Position numbers and translations under genes: made by a program. From Tenrec ecaudatus (Eukaryota; Chordata; Mammalia; Afrosoricida; Tenrecidae), in contig NC_134541.1 of assembly GCF_050624435.1 (NCBI RefSeq), forward strand, positions 102,978,805-103,042,804: a DNA stretch of 64,000 nt, in the 5' to 3' direction. The notes beneath the pieces are model-generated. The model ran no database searches. It saw only the letters and a program-made list of their open reading frames with translations, and was not told the DNA's origin. Shown one piece after another: positions 54,106 to 64,000 of the stretch; positions within the stretch are counted from its first letter, which is position 1; the number at the start of each line of letters is the position of its first letter.

Positions 54106-54483
54106 AAGCCACGGGTATCTTCTGCCAGGGCAGCTGCCAGTGTCTCTCTGGGTCCCTGTGTTTCCACCCTGCTCCAGTCACCCACCCTCCACTCATAGAT
54201 CCGACCACTTCATCCCCTGCTCAATCCCCACACAGGCTCCCCTTCATGTCAGTAGGCCTAAGCCTAACGACCTACGGTCACCCCCATATTGAGATTATCA
54301 GCCATTTAACTTCAAAAGAGCAGCATTGACTGAAGGACGATGGTCGGGGGAGGAAAGGAGGGTTGGAAAGAGGAAACACGAGGAGGCAGTGGGCTGAAGG
54401 GTTGCGATGGAAGAGTTGGTTTGGAAGGTATGCGAATGACCAAGTGGATAGCTAGGACATGGTCTGCAATGCTTCCCTTAATG
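54106..54483. other. Unassigned intergenic sequence
   Basis: Nothing recognised. Confidence 0.35.
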
Positions 54484-54612
54484 CACCAAACCAAACCTCT
54501 CTCCAGTCAATACTGATGCATAGCGACCCCTGTAGGACAGGGCAGAACTACCCCACGATTTCCTGAGACTGCAACTGTCCACAGCTTAGAAAGCCCCATC
54601 TTTCTCCGAAGA
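54484..54612 (-). mobile_element. AfroSINE, antisense (type 1), 3' part
   Basis: 'caaacctctctccagtcaat', 'ggacagggcagaactacccc' and 'aaagccccatctttctccga'; the tRNA-like head is missing. Confidence 0.85.
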
Positions 54613-54684
54613 CAACGCATAGTAAGGAGTGCTTTAAAAAAAATGATAATGGAATCTTTCCAGGAACTAGAAGGGAAGTGTTGC

Positions 54685-54800
54685 CATCGTTATTAGTTGC
54701 CCCTGAGTCATCTCTGACGCATGGTGACCTTACTTATGATAGAATGAAACCCTGCCTGCTCCGGCATCACCTTCAGGATGGTTGGCAAATACATATCCAG
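54685..54800 (-). mobile_element. RTE LINE 3' end, antisense, short
   Basis: 'tattagttgcccctgagtca' and 'tgataga' then 'atgaaaccctgcctgctccg' match the antisense terminus. Confidence 0.7.
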
Positions 54801-55864
54801 AGTCGTGTCTGTTGGGACGATCCATCTCTCCTCGTCCTAGTTTGGGATGTGAGGAAGCAGCCTTGGAAAGACTAGGTAAGTAGTAAGTGGCCAAGTCTAA
54901 ATGGAAACCTGGACACCTTTCATTTCAGCCCCTCTCTGTCGGGCACACGAGAAGTCCACCTGTGTTCACTACCTCCAGCATCTGTCTTGTTGAGACTCTG
55001 CCCCTTGCCAAGTAGAGGCCCAGGAAGAACATTTAAGGCACTTGCAAAACCCTCTCCCCACCACCCCACCACCCCACACCAACTGCTCGTTCCCTTTCTA
55101 AATAGCAGGTTGGTGTGCATGTTTTCCAAATGCCAATCCAGTCTGGAGCCTTTTATTTTTAGGCACAGGGAGTGCTGGGTTCTGTGCGCACTGTGCTGTG
55201 GCAGTTAGCATTGCCCGTTCCTTCAATCACACTAATTACGGGGCTGCAGTTCTCCTTGGTCTTCCCGAGACTGGATGCAAAGGAGGTGGGAAACTCCAGG
55301 GAAGGGCCCGTGCCGTGCACGTTGTTGAGAAGAGAGCTTTTGGCTTCGTACAAAAGGAGAAACCACAGTTTCAGGGGGGTAGGGGGTGGGGGTGAGGGGA
55401 AATCAAGAGACTAAGAGGGTGAACCGTGAGGCCTGAGGTTGTCATAGAAAAAAACCAGAAAGCCAATCCTGACTAAGAGAGAGAGTCGCTTTGTTCAGAG
55501 AGCGGCTTATTGCAAAACATAGCAAGGGCCATTGCAGGGGTCACAGGCTCTAAAAGAAAAAGGAGGCCACTCTAACGGTAATATCAGCCTTTGTCTCAAG
55601 AGTGGGGTATCAAGAGTTTTATTTTGTCAAGATGAGAGGAAGAAAGGGTAGGGGAAACAGGTGTGGGCTGAAAAGGTGAGTTGAGTCGAAGGCCATCCAC
55701 AGGGTTGAGACTGAAAGCAGCCCGTTCTCTGGGAATGGCCTTTGAGAGGCGAGAACCAAGGAGCACAGGGCCTGCGGGGAGGGGCTCTGACACTCACGGA
55801 GCCGGAGTTGCCATGATCCGAATAAACACAATTGTTTGAGGGCTTGGGGCTGGGCTTTGTTTTG
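54801..55864. other. Unassigned intergenic sequence
   Basis: G-rich run at 55375-55400 (ggggggtagggggtgggggt). No exon or named repeat in this kilobase. Confidence 0.35.
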
Positions 55865-55962
55865 CTCTTACTGTTGTGGTGAAGATTAAATTAAACAATA
55901 AGGTAAAGAACCAGGCACGATGTCTGGCCCAGTGCAGATACTCGATTAATCGTAGTTCTTGA
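55865..55962 (+). mobile_element. MIR SINE 3' part, sense
   Basis: 'gtggtgaagattaaattaaa' and 'tctggcccagtgcagatact' fit the end of MIR. Confidence 0.5.
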
Positions 55963-56162
55963 ATCGGGTGTGACGTGACCCAAGGAAGAGCGGGAACCAG
56001 TGAAGGAGAGGGGGGAGAAGAATGGGAAGAAAGAATTTCTGTGTAAAGATTCAAGCAGAAAAATGGAATAACCTTCCCCACTACTTTTTCCTACTATCTA
56101 ATTCATCATGTCCTTCCCCTTCTTACCCCTGGTCATCGTCAAAGAAATTTTCTTTCTGTGAG

Positions 56163-56926
56163 TGTGGTAGTCAGATGATTTTATGTCAACTAGACACTCC
56201 TGGCTATGGGTGGAGTCAAACCTGTCAATCAGGTCACAGCCTGAGGCTGTGTCCTTGGGGGGATGTCCTTCTTGAGGGTGGGTGAAGCCCACCACCCATC
56301 CTTCTGCTTGCTGACCACTCTGAGAGCCACCTGAGTCCGTCTAGGTTTCCATCAATTTTGGATAAACATAACTCTGTACCCCCAGTCGGTGATCTTCCTG
56401 CATTCTGTATCATGGCACGTGGCTGCGTGAGTCTGAAGAGGGACTCACAGACTTAAGTTGGACTGGGATGAGATGCTTTCTTTATATATAATTGCTTCTT
56501 GATATAAAGATCTTTCTTTTAAAAATGTACTCTTAATTGGGAGTTAATACATATATCATATCATTCCATTGTTCAATCACATCACGCAGAATTGTACAAT
56601 TGCTACCACAATCAGTTTCCAAACATTCTTTTTCTTCCTGGACTCCTTGACATTGTCTCCCTTTTACCCCCTGCCCCCACCACTGTATGCCCCACCCCCA
56701 CCCATGGAAACACTTATTCTACTTCCTGTCCCTATAGTTTCATCAATCCTGGGTTTCATATACCGAAACACAGAAAAACATATAACACAATTTCATGAGG
56801 GTGGCCTCCCATGACATAACACCTCTGAGACACATCCTAATAGGAACAGACCAAAAGCTGAAGCTCTTACTTATACATAGATGACTACCGCTGGATTTGT
56901 TTCTGTAGCCAACCCAGCCTAAAACA
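56163..56926 (-). mobile_element. LTR-like solo element, split by L1
   Basis: On the plus strand the outer ends are TGTGGTAGTCAG and AGCCTAAAACA, so on its own strand it runs TG...CA. The flanks gtgag (56158-56162) and atgag (56927-56931) differ by one base. Removing the internal L1 leaves about 420 bases that follow the sisters' order ('agacactcctggctatgg', 'gtctgaagagggactcaca'). No viral genes. Confidence 0.72.
56518..56858 (-). mobile_element. L1 LINE 3' end, antisense, inside the LTR-like element
   Basis: 'cttaattgggagttaataca', 'agaattgtacaattgctacc' and 'gggtttcatataccgaaaca'. The sites 'aaagatctttctt' before it and 'gaagctcttactt' after it are similar and look like a decayed target duplication. 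Confidence 0.7.
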
Positions 56927-56934
56927 ATGAGTGA

Positions 56935-57165
56935 ACCTTTAACTGACTTTCAGTAGTAGTGGTCTCAGAGCACAATTGTCCTTCTGTGGTTGGCTTGTTC
57001 TCCGGGTTCATCCATGGTGTAAGATGTTTCAGGAATGTGTCCGTGTCTTTTAATGCCCAGTAATTTCCCACCGTGTGTATGTACCATAATTTATCGATCC
57101 CTTGATGGGCATTGGTCTGTTTGCATCCTTCATCTATTGCGAACAATGCTGCAATGAATATTGTT
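56935..57165 (-). mobile_element. Ancient L1 3' UTR, antisense
   Basis: 'gtatgtaccataatttatcg', 'atcccttgatgggcattggt' and 'gcgaacaatgctgcaatgaa' are the well-known eutherian L1 3' UTR in antisense. Confidence 0.85.
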
Positions 57166-57169
57166 TCTG

Positions 57170-57345
57170 ATGTCGTTAGATGGCTGGCATAGAGTCAGTT
57201 CCAACCACAGTGCCCCTGTTCACAGTGGAATGAACAATGTCCCATCCTGTGCCAGCCTCACGATGGTTCCTGTGCTTGAGGCCATTGTTACAGCCACTGT
57301 GTCCGTCCGTCTCCTTAGGGCCTTCCTCTTTTACTGCCCCTCCAG
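57170..57345 (-). mobile_element. RTE LINE 3' end, antisense
   Basis: 'gatgtcgttagatggctggc', 'tgaggccattgttacagcca' and 'cagccactgtgtccgtccgt'. Confidence 0.85.
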
Positions 57346-58309
57346 AGGGACAATTTTGTTTGCAATAATGGGAAGAGGAGATAACCCCAATAGCCCAAGA
57401 AGGTGGCATGGGTTAAATAAGCAAGGACTTTAGTTAATTAATGTGATTACTGTGATGGACTGTGGTGCCGTCATTACAATTATGTTTATGAGCAGTTTTA
57501 TTAACCTTGGAAAAGGCATATTCAATAATGACAAGCAAAAGAACAGGGATGAAGAACTGCCTGCCCTCATCTCAACTGTGTAGAGAGAAGGAATCTACAA
57601 CCACAGGAGGAAGGTGCCTCAGAGGCCAACCTTGGTGTGCTGTGTTTCAGAATGAGTAGCCCTGCTCTGTGATGGGTGTCGTACATTCTGAATACCCATG
57701 ATGGAGACTTTCTCCCATCCCTAGTCAATGCACGTCCTCCCCTTGTTCTGGGATCCTGACCCTTAGGGTGCAGACGGAAGGCTGGGAAAGGAGGATTAGA
57801 GACAGAGAGCCATCAGGGACCTGTTGAACTGGAATTACGCAATGCAGAATACTCCCTCCTTCAGTCCCTCTTCTGTAGCCCAGCACCTGAAGACTCTCCG
57901 ATTCCTACCCATCCCCAAACCCAGACAGGGTAAAATTGAGTGGAACTTAATGATGAAAATTTGGTCCAAAGGCTGAGAGGAAGAAAAGGTGGGATGCTAG
58001 GGAAATGATCTGTGGGATTAAGAAACTAAGGTCCAGGAAAGAAAGGGAAAGAAGACGACAGAAGATTCAGTGGCTCACCTCCATAGAGGGAGCAAGTGGA
58101 CAACTGGGCTGTATGTGATAATCAACAGGGACTGGTGGGGACGGTGGCACAGCACAGAGTACATCCCCTGTCCAGAGGGAGTGGTTGCAGCCAACCAGCT
58201 CAGTTTCAAATAAACATTGCCACATAAGAACGCAATTCTAGCTTTGTCAGACTTTGTCAGATTCCAACCAGAAATTCACATTTTAAAATACTGGCAAATA
58301 ATACAGTCT
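57346..58309. other. Unassigned intergenic sequence
   Basis: 0.96 kb with no exon and no named repeat. Confidence 0.35.
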
Positions 58310-59150
58310 TTTGATATTAGATGTCATCCAGTATGCTCCAACTCACGTGACTTTATGTACAACAGAACAGAGCATCTCCCGGTCTGGCACCACTCTCGCA
58401 AGTGCCACTGCTACGTCTGAGCCCAGTGTTGAGCCACGGTGTCGATCCAACTTGTGGAGCCTCTGCCCCCTTTTCACTGACCATCTACTTTACCAACCCC
58501 GATGCCCTTCTCTAGGACCTGTCTCCTGACAATATGTCTAAAGGAAGCAAGACAAACCTTACCATCCTTGCTTCTAAGCAACACTCGGGCGATACTGTGT
58601 CAAAGACAGAGGTATGCTTTCTTCTGGTCATCCAGAGGGTGCTCAATGTTCTTCATCAAGAACATCATTCAAAGGCAGCTGCTCTTCATTGGACTTCCGC
58701 CCTCGCCGTCCAGCTTTCACAAGCAGATGAGGTGACTGGAAACACCAAGGCCTGGCTCAGATGTACCTCAGTTATCAACGTGATCTTTGCATTGCAACAC
58801 TGTAAAGGGATCCGATTCACCCAGTGAAATATGTTGCTTACTTATTCACTGCTGTTTTGATGGGCATTGATTGTGGATTCAAGTAACATGAAATCCCAGA
58901 CAACATGCTGCACATCACAATGTTGCTTATTGGCCTAGTTGGGAGAGTTTTTGTCTTTTTCATGTTGCGATGTAATATCCATACTGAAGGTTGTATGGAA
59001 TCTTTGATAATCTTCAGTAATTCCTCTTCACCTTCAGCAAGCAATCTATCGACTGAATAAATAGGATAAAAGGCTATAATCCTGACATGTACTTTTTCCA
59101 GTGTTAAACCAGGCAGATCCATGTCCCGGTTGAACAACCACCACTTGGTC
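58310..59150 (-). mobile_element. RTE LINE 3' region, antisense
   Basis: It follows the long copy at 29101-32000 without large gaps: 'tatgctccaactcacgtgac', 'accatccttgcttctaagca', 'cattgattgtggattcaagt' and 'atggaatctttgataatctt'. The left end lies in ORF2 just past the YxDD part. Frame is destroyed. Confidence 0.87.
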
Positions 59151-59189
59151 TATGCTAAACCCCATTAATATAAGCCAAATGACCCAAGC

Positions 59190-60600
59190 CATGGTTTTTC
59201 TTTTCTTTAAAAATTATTTTTAGTCACTTTATTGAGGACTCTTACATCTCTTATAATATTCCATTGATCGTATGAAGCATATTTGTACATATGCTGCCAT
59301 CATCATTTCCAAAACATTTTCTTTCTACTTGAGCCCTTGGTATCAGCTCTTCTTTTTTTCCTCTCTCTCCCACACTCATGAATGCTTGATCAATTATATA
59401 TATCATATTTTACACTGTCCATTGTCTGCCTTCACCCACATTTCTGTTATTCATCCCCTTTGGAGGGCCATATATTCAACCTTGTGATTGAATATATAGC
59501 CCTTTACCCCCTATCCCCTCCCCAGCTATCCCCCTACCCTCATGATATCACTTCTCCCATTCCTATTCCTGAGGGGTTTGCCTGTCCTGAATTAAATGTA
59601 TTAAGAACTCTTATCTGTACCAATGTGTGTTCTCGATCTAGTCAGATTTGTAAGGTAGAACTGGATCATAGGGGGGGGGGGAGGGAAGGAAGCATTCAGG
59701 AACCAGAGGAATGATGTGTGTTTCATTGATGCTATACTGTCCCTTGGTTGAATCAGTCCTCCTTTATCACCCTTCTGAGGGAGCATATGCAATTGTCTAC
59801 AGATGGGCTTTGGGTCTCCGCTCCAACCCCCCTCATTCACATCGATATAGTTGTTTGTTTTGGATCTTTTGATATCTGATACCTGACCCTGTCAACACCT
59901 CATGACTGGTGTGCTTCTTCTATGTGAGTTAATTTACTTCCCTGCTAGATGGCTGCTTGTTTAACTTCAAGACTTTAAGACCCCAGACACTATATATTTT
60001 GATAGCCAGGCACCAACCGCTTTCTTCACCACATTTGTTTGTGCACCCATTTTGTTTTCAGCAATCATGTTGGGAAGGTGAGTATCAAAGAGTAACGGGT
60101 TATTAGAACAAAGTGTTCTTGTATTAAGGGCAGCCCTGAGTAGAGGCCCACAGTCCATCTGCTATCTTCATACTTAGCATATAAATACATGTACATTGGC
60201 CTCTATCACTTTCATTATCAATTCATATATTTACATATATGCCTATAGCTATACATCTATAAACAGCTTTCTACTTCTCTCCTCTGTTTCCTTTCCCTTT
60301 CTTCCTAGCCCACTGTCACGCTTACCCTCCATTTTGCTCACAGTAATTTCTCTCATATACATTGCACTTGATCACACCCCACCAGGCATTATATACCCTC
60401 CTCACCATCAATTTTAGATCTCTTATTGTTCCCTCATCCCTGAATTTGTTGGCTCTCCACTCCCCCCCACCCTCCTCTTCCATGTGCCCCCGGGACTGCC
60501 ACTCCCATTGTTTTCTCCTCGGGATAGTTCATCCTGTCAATCATCATGTACAGCTAGACACAGGGTGAAAAAAAAATAAAACAAACAAACAAAAAACAAT
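59190..60600 (-). mobile_element. L1 LINE 3' UTR, antisense, 1.4 kb
   Basis: It begins with the antisense 3' terminus ('tttattgaggactcttacat', 'tgtacatatgctgccatcat', 'ttgagcccttggtatcagct') and continues through 'agaccccagacactatatat' to 'ttcatcctgtcaatcatcat' and an A-rich stretch at 60567-60598. Its right part recurs at 1-560. ORF2 is not seen. Whether 60601-60940 belongs to it is open. Confidence 0.82.
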
Positions 60601-60941
60601 CAGGTCTGTCTGCTGACCATTATGTGTGTTTTCTGATCAAGTCTGAAGAGATGCCAAACCCTGTCCACTGAGTCAGAAGGCTATTTTCAGGACTCCTCGG
60701 GGACTTGGGAACTTTGCTCCCCTTGCTGTCTTGTTGCACTCCCTTCGAGTTTCACCCCGCTGTGCATGAGGCAGACAGGGCACACTTTCTGCACAGTGCC
60801 TCCAGTGCTGTCCCCCATAGCGCTGTGGGTCAGCAAGGGAATGTGTCTCATGGTGGGGCCGGCCCTACAGTCCTCTCTGTGTATTGGTTGCTCTGAGCAG
60901 AGATGTCATCCCTGGGGCTTGGTGGGTCATGATGAGGTTCA

Positions 60942-60944
<3 letters not shown>
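60601..60944. other. Unassigned; possible L1 continuation
   Basis: No named match; the low-divergence look and position next to the L1 suggest it may be the same insertion. Confidence 0.3.

Positions 60945-61002
<58 letters not shown>
60945..61002. repeat. (TC)n microsatellite
   Basis: Twenty-nine uninterrupted TC units. Confidence 0.97.
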
Positions 61003-61006
<4 letters not shown>

Positions 61007-61134
61007 CACTCCCATGTGGTCTGGACAGACCTGCCTCTCTCCCCAGGCTATATCTTCAGTGCTATCCTCTGTATTGCCTTCTTCTGGGGAGGGGGTCGAT
61101 ATAGCTTGAAGTCATGGTATTGTGAATCATCTCT

Positions 61135-61555
61135 TATGCATATGGAAATTGGACTCTGGATAAGGTAGATCAAAGAAGGATCAAAGCATTTGAACATTGG
61201 TGCTGGCAAAGAACACTGAAAGTCCAAGGACAGCCAACAGAATGAATAGATCTGCCTTGGAAAAAGCACAGTCCGAATGCTTCTTGTGGTGAGTCTTTGT
61301 CTCTCATACTTTGAACATGTTCTCCCGAGAAACTGGTCCCTGGAGAGAGACAGCATGCTTGGTGAAGCAGACGTGTAGTGGACTAGAGGAAGGCTCTCAG
61401 AGAGATGGACTGATGCAGTAGCTATAACAATGGGCTCAAACACGGTCATCGTAAGGATGGTGCAGGATTGGGCAACTGTGTTTCCTTACAGTGTGCGGAG
61501 GGCCGCCATGGGTCAGAAGCAATTCGAGGGCACCTCACAACAACTGCAACATAAA
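61135..61555 (+). mobile_element. RTE LINE 3' end, sense
   Basis: 'gatcaaagcatttgaacatt', 'gcacagtccgaatgcttctt', 'gatgcagtagctataacaat' and the tail 'gggcacctcacaacaactgc'. It is the clearest full sense terminus in the window. Confidence 0.92.
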
Positions 61556-61704
61556 TACATAGAGGTATGCATGCATATACCTGTCATAAAGGCATATTTG
61601 GCCTGGTTGATATCGGTTTCCAATCATTTCCCTAGTGTAAGAACGTTCCAGGCCATCTGAGATAGACTTTCTAAGAAGTGACAGTAATTAAAAGTGCAAA
61701 ATCT

Positions 61705-61860
61705 AAACCAGTTGCTGCCACGGTGATTCCAACCCAGGCAGAACCATGCTCTGTGAGGTTTCCAGTGTCTGTGAGAAGCAGATAGGCAGGCCTTTCTTCC
61801 AAGGTACATCTGGCTGGGTTCAAACTGCCAACCTTTCAGTGGGGAATTATACCACGCAGA
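61705..61860 (-). mobile_element. AfroSINE, antisense (type 2)
   Basis: 'aaaccagttgctgccacggt', 'gataggcaggcctttcttcc' and 'caaactgccaacctttcagt'. Confidence 0.85.
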
Positions 61861-62770
61861 GTCAAAGGGAAAAGAAGAGGCACTTTCTTATTTTCCCTTC
61901 TCCTCCACACTGGCCACGTTCTTTTGATGGCCATCTCTTCCGACCTTGCGCATCTGTCAGGGCTTCCAAGATAACAAATGTCCTTCAGCAACCCGAGAGC
62001 AATGAATGGCCAGGAAACTCAGGACTACGGCTTGACAGAATGACAGCTCTCCCATCTTACCTATCCTCAGCCGCGGGAGCAAGTGCCCTGTTGTGTTTAA
62101 AGGACACGTCCAGATTAATTTGTCTGACAAATGAAGAGAGGTACAAGGCATGGCGGGCCATGCAATGGCCATGTCATTGCTGTCTTTATAAATCATGCCG
62201 GCCGCTCCTGAGAAAAGGCCAGGCTCACAGGTACCGCAGGTGCCTCCGACTCCGTGGACGGTGCTGAGAGCAAATGGGCCCATCTCAGAAGAGCTCGCTT
62301 GGGCAGATTGTAGGGTATCCACGGCAGGAGCAGGGACGGGACCAGTATGGACGTGACACAGGTGCGTCACAGCTTGTTGAGGTGACTGCCTCATCCACGG
62401 TAGCCAAGGGGACCTGGAGTGCAGGGGTCCTGGCAGCTGGAACGGGCTGTAATCGTGAAAACAGCGAAGTAACTATTATGTCTTGAACACTTAGAACTCG
62501 TTCTCGGCCTGGTTTAAAGGCCTTGCCCTGGATGCATGTGTGTGAGTCGTACAGCCATCTGCGATGACAGCTCTGTCCCTGTCCCTGTCCTGGGCTTGCA
62601 GAGGCGCTAAACCGAGGTGCGAGGACAGTAGGTCACCCGCCCGTGAGCAGCCAGTAGGACCAGTCAAGAGGGAGCCCGCTTGTCGTTGTGCACAATCCGG
62701 CTTTCCCAGTCAGCGTGGTAGGAACGTGTATCAGGAATCCTCAAGTTTATGGAGACTTTTATTTCCTGCC
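61861..62770. other. Unique sequence; candidate conserved noncoding block
   Basis: 62040-62260 is repeat-free with a CCAGATTAATTTGTCTG block and nearby CpG-rich sequence. The frames 61746-62267 plus and 61957-62394 minus overlap each other and lack any recognised domain. Confidence 0.33.
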
Positions 62771-62838
62771 AGTAAGGCAAGTGTTTTATAGATGAGGAAA
62801 CTGAGACTCTGAAGAGAGAAATGGGTTGGCCTAGACCC
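62771..62838 (-). mobile_element. MIR SINE fragment, antisense
   Basis: 'ttatagatgaggaaactgag' and 'actctgaagagagaaatggg'. Confidence 0.75.
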
Positions 62839-63523
62839 TTGTCTGAGACGCTCCCTCCACACGAGTTTCTCCATCGCCCTACACTGGCTAGAGCTTGGCA
62901 GCCTCCAGGAAGCAGTGTAGCAGGAGGGGCCCGGAGTGCATTTCATTTCGCCTTTGTCCTTCCAGCATGGGCACTGTGGTCTCCACCAGAGGCACAGCTG
63001 GGTGGCGGGAGAGGAGCAGGGGGCGGGGCTAGCTGAGGCTGGGTCAGCGGAGGTGCACCACGGCCAGGGAAGTATTGTTGGTGTCTGTGTTTGAAGCTAT
63101 TTTTACCACTCTCCCAGATTGGCCTGAGGGGGAGAAAATGTTACTCATTCAATTTCACAAACTGCTGGAGAAAACAGACAAGTTCAGCGCCGGCAATTTT
63201 GGTCCGTGCACAGCATGAGCTGTTTCCGGCCTGGTGTGGAATAAGATGAATGACGGAGAACACGGTGCGCTGCAGGAGAGAATAGCAAACGCCTCGCTCC
63301 CAGGGCGTGCTGACTCTCCTGCGCAGAGGTGGCCTGGGAGGGGATCATCGTTGATCAATTTGACCCGACAGTGTTGAAAATGAAATAGATCTCCCTGCCA
63401 GGGAAAACCCACCTGCTATCAGAGCTGCCTGCCATCCCAGCCCTCACTGGCTACGGAGACTGGGACAGTTTAATCTCCGTTTGTTGAGCCTCATTTTTGT
63501 CACCTGTAAAATAAAAGGAAGCT
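62839..63523. other. Unique sequence; candidate conserved noncoding block
   Basis: 63080-63400 shows no repeat and is rich in words such as TTACTCATTCAATTTC and TTGATCAATTTG. No splice-flanked exon recognised. Confidence 0.3.
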
Positions 63524-63716
63524 CTCGTGTCGCCGTGGCTACACGGTGGATGGCGATCTGAAAGGTCAGTGGTCTGAAACCACCAGCTGCTCATAGGGAA
63601 AAAGACAGACTTCCACTCCTGTAAAGAGCGGGGCTTGAGCTTGAAACCCCCAGGGTTTACACCCTGTCTTATTGGGTCGCTCGGAGTAGACATCGACTCA
63701 ATGGCAGTCAATGGGA
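63524..63716 (+). mobile_element. AfroSINE, sense (type 1)
   Basis: 'tctgaaaggtcagtggtctg', 'ttattgggtcgctcggagta' and 'gacatcgactcaatggcagt'. Confidence 0.9.
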
Positions 63717-63807
63717 TGATGACTCCTATCAATCATGTACGATGACCAAGAAAGCTGCAGAGAGTCGGCTGAACGCCAAAACCAAAAAAATCAAGCTCGT
63801 GGCCATT

Positions 63808-63984
63808 GATTGATCATTCCAGTGCCTCCCGATTGATAGTGACTCTATATGACAGGACAGAGCTGTCCCTTTGGGTTTCCAAAATTTTGTATCTTTATGG
63901 GAGTAGACAGTCTCATCTTTCTCCCTAGGAGCAGTTGGTGAGTTCAGCCCACTGACCTCATGGTTAACAGCTCAGAGACTATCC
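63808..63984 (-). mobile_element. AfroSINE, antisense (type 1)
   Basis: 'gtgcctcccgattgatagtg', 'atgggagtagacagtctcat' and 'cactgacctcatggttaaca'. Confidence 0.88.
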
Positions 63985-64000
63985 CAAGATTGAAATCGTA

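Noticed and set aside
61746..62267. 173-residue open frame
   Set aside because: It starts inside an antisense AfroSINE and overlaps a minus-strand frame of similar length; no domain is recognised.
1..64000. CRISPR array, bacterial operon or phage system
   Set aside because: Repeats are dispersed retroposons, not spaced direct repeats, and the sequence is clearly mammalian.

Overview
This is a 64 kb stretch of mammalian nuclear DNA with no intact protein-coding gene that I can support. Very many copies of the tRNA-derived AfroSINE family are present on both strands, together with RTE-clade (BovB-like) LINE fragments ending in CAACAAC-type tails and Afrotheria-type L1 3' ends. These place the genome in Afrotheria. 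From remembered repeat consensus sequences (not a search), the L1 3' UTR types and the SPIN-like hAT elements fit a tenrec such as Echinops best; the order-level call is firmer than the genus. The longest open frames are repeat-derived or chance ORFs with no recognisable conserved domain.

Layout. 1-0.8 kb: tail of an antisense L1 and RTE pieces. 0.8-9 kb: unique sequence with scattered AfroSINEs, including repeat-poor AT-rich blocks (about 3.1-3.4, 4.8 and 6.6-6.9 kb) that look like candidate conserved noncoding DNA. 9-14 kb: two LTR-like elements, one inside a compound SINE, then an L1 3' end and a hAT element. 18.7-20.7 kb: two retroposed cDNAs, one of unknown origin with a perfect 15-bp target duplication and one a processed pseudogene of MLF2 that split an AfroSINE. 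23.8-34.9 kb: mostly repeat, with L1 remnants, a SINE-in-SINE, two LTR-like elements with perfect 5-bp duplications, and a nearly 3 kb antisense RTE element carrying a reverse-transcriptase relic. 35-45 kb: L1 ORF2 endonuclease fragment, microsatellites, SINEs, RTE tails and a decayed mariner transposase. 46-53 kb: nested RTE and L1 copies, a 0.9 kb RTE with reverse-transcriptase motifs, internally deleted RTE derivatives and a SPIN-like hAT element with a perfect 8-bp duplication. 53-64 kb: unique blocks, an LTR-like element broken by an L1, a 0.8 kb antisense RTE, a 1.4 kb antisense L1 3' UTR and further SINEs.

How the parts work together: L1 machinery explains the retrocopies (poly-A, long target duplications). 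RTE probably mobilised the AfroSINEs, because both families share their 3' end. The hAT and mariner remnants record DNA-transposon activity, and nesting gives a relative order of insertion. I found no CRISPR array, rRNA, functional tRNA, bacterial-type operon or convincing host exon. Repeat boundaries are by eye and are usually good to about 10-20 bases; where target duplications are visible they are exact.
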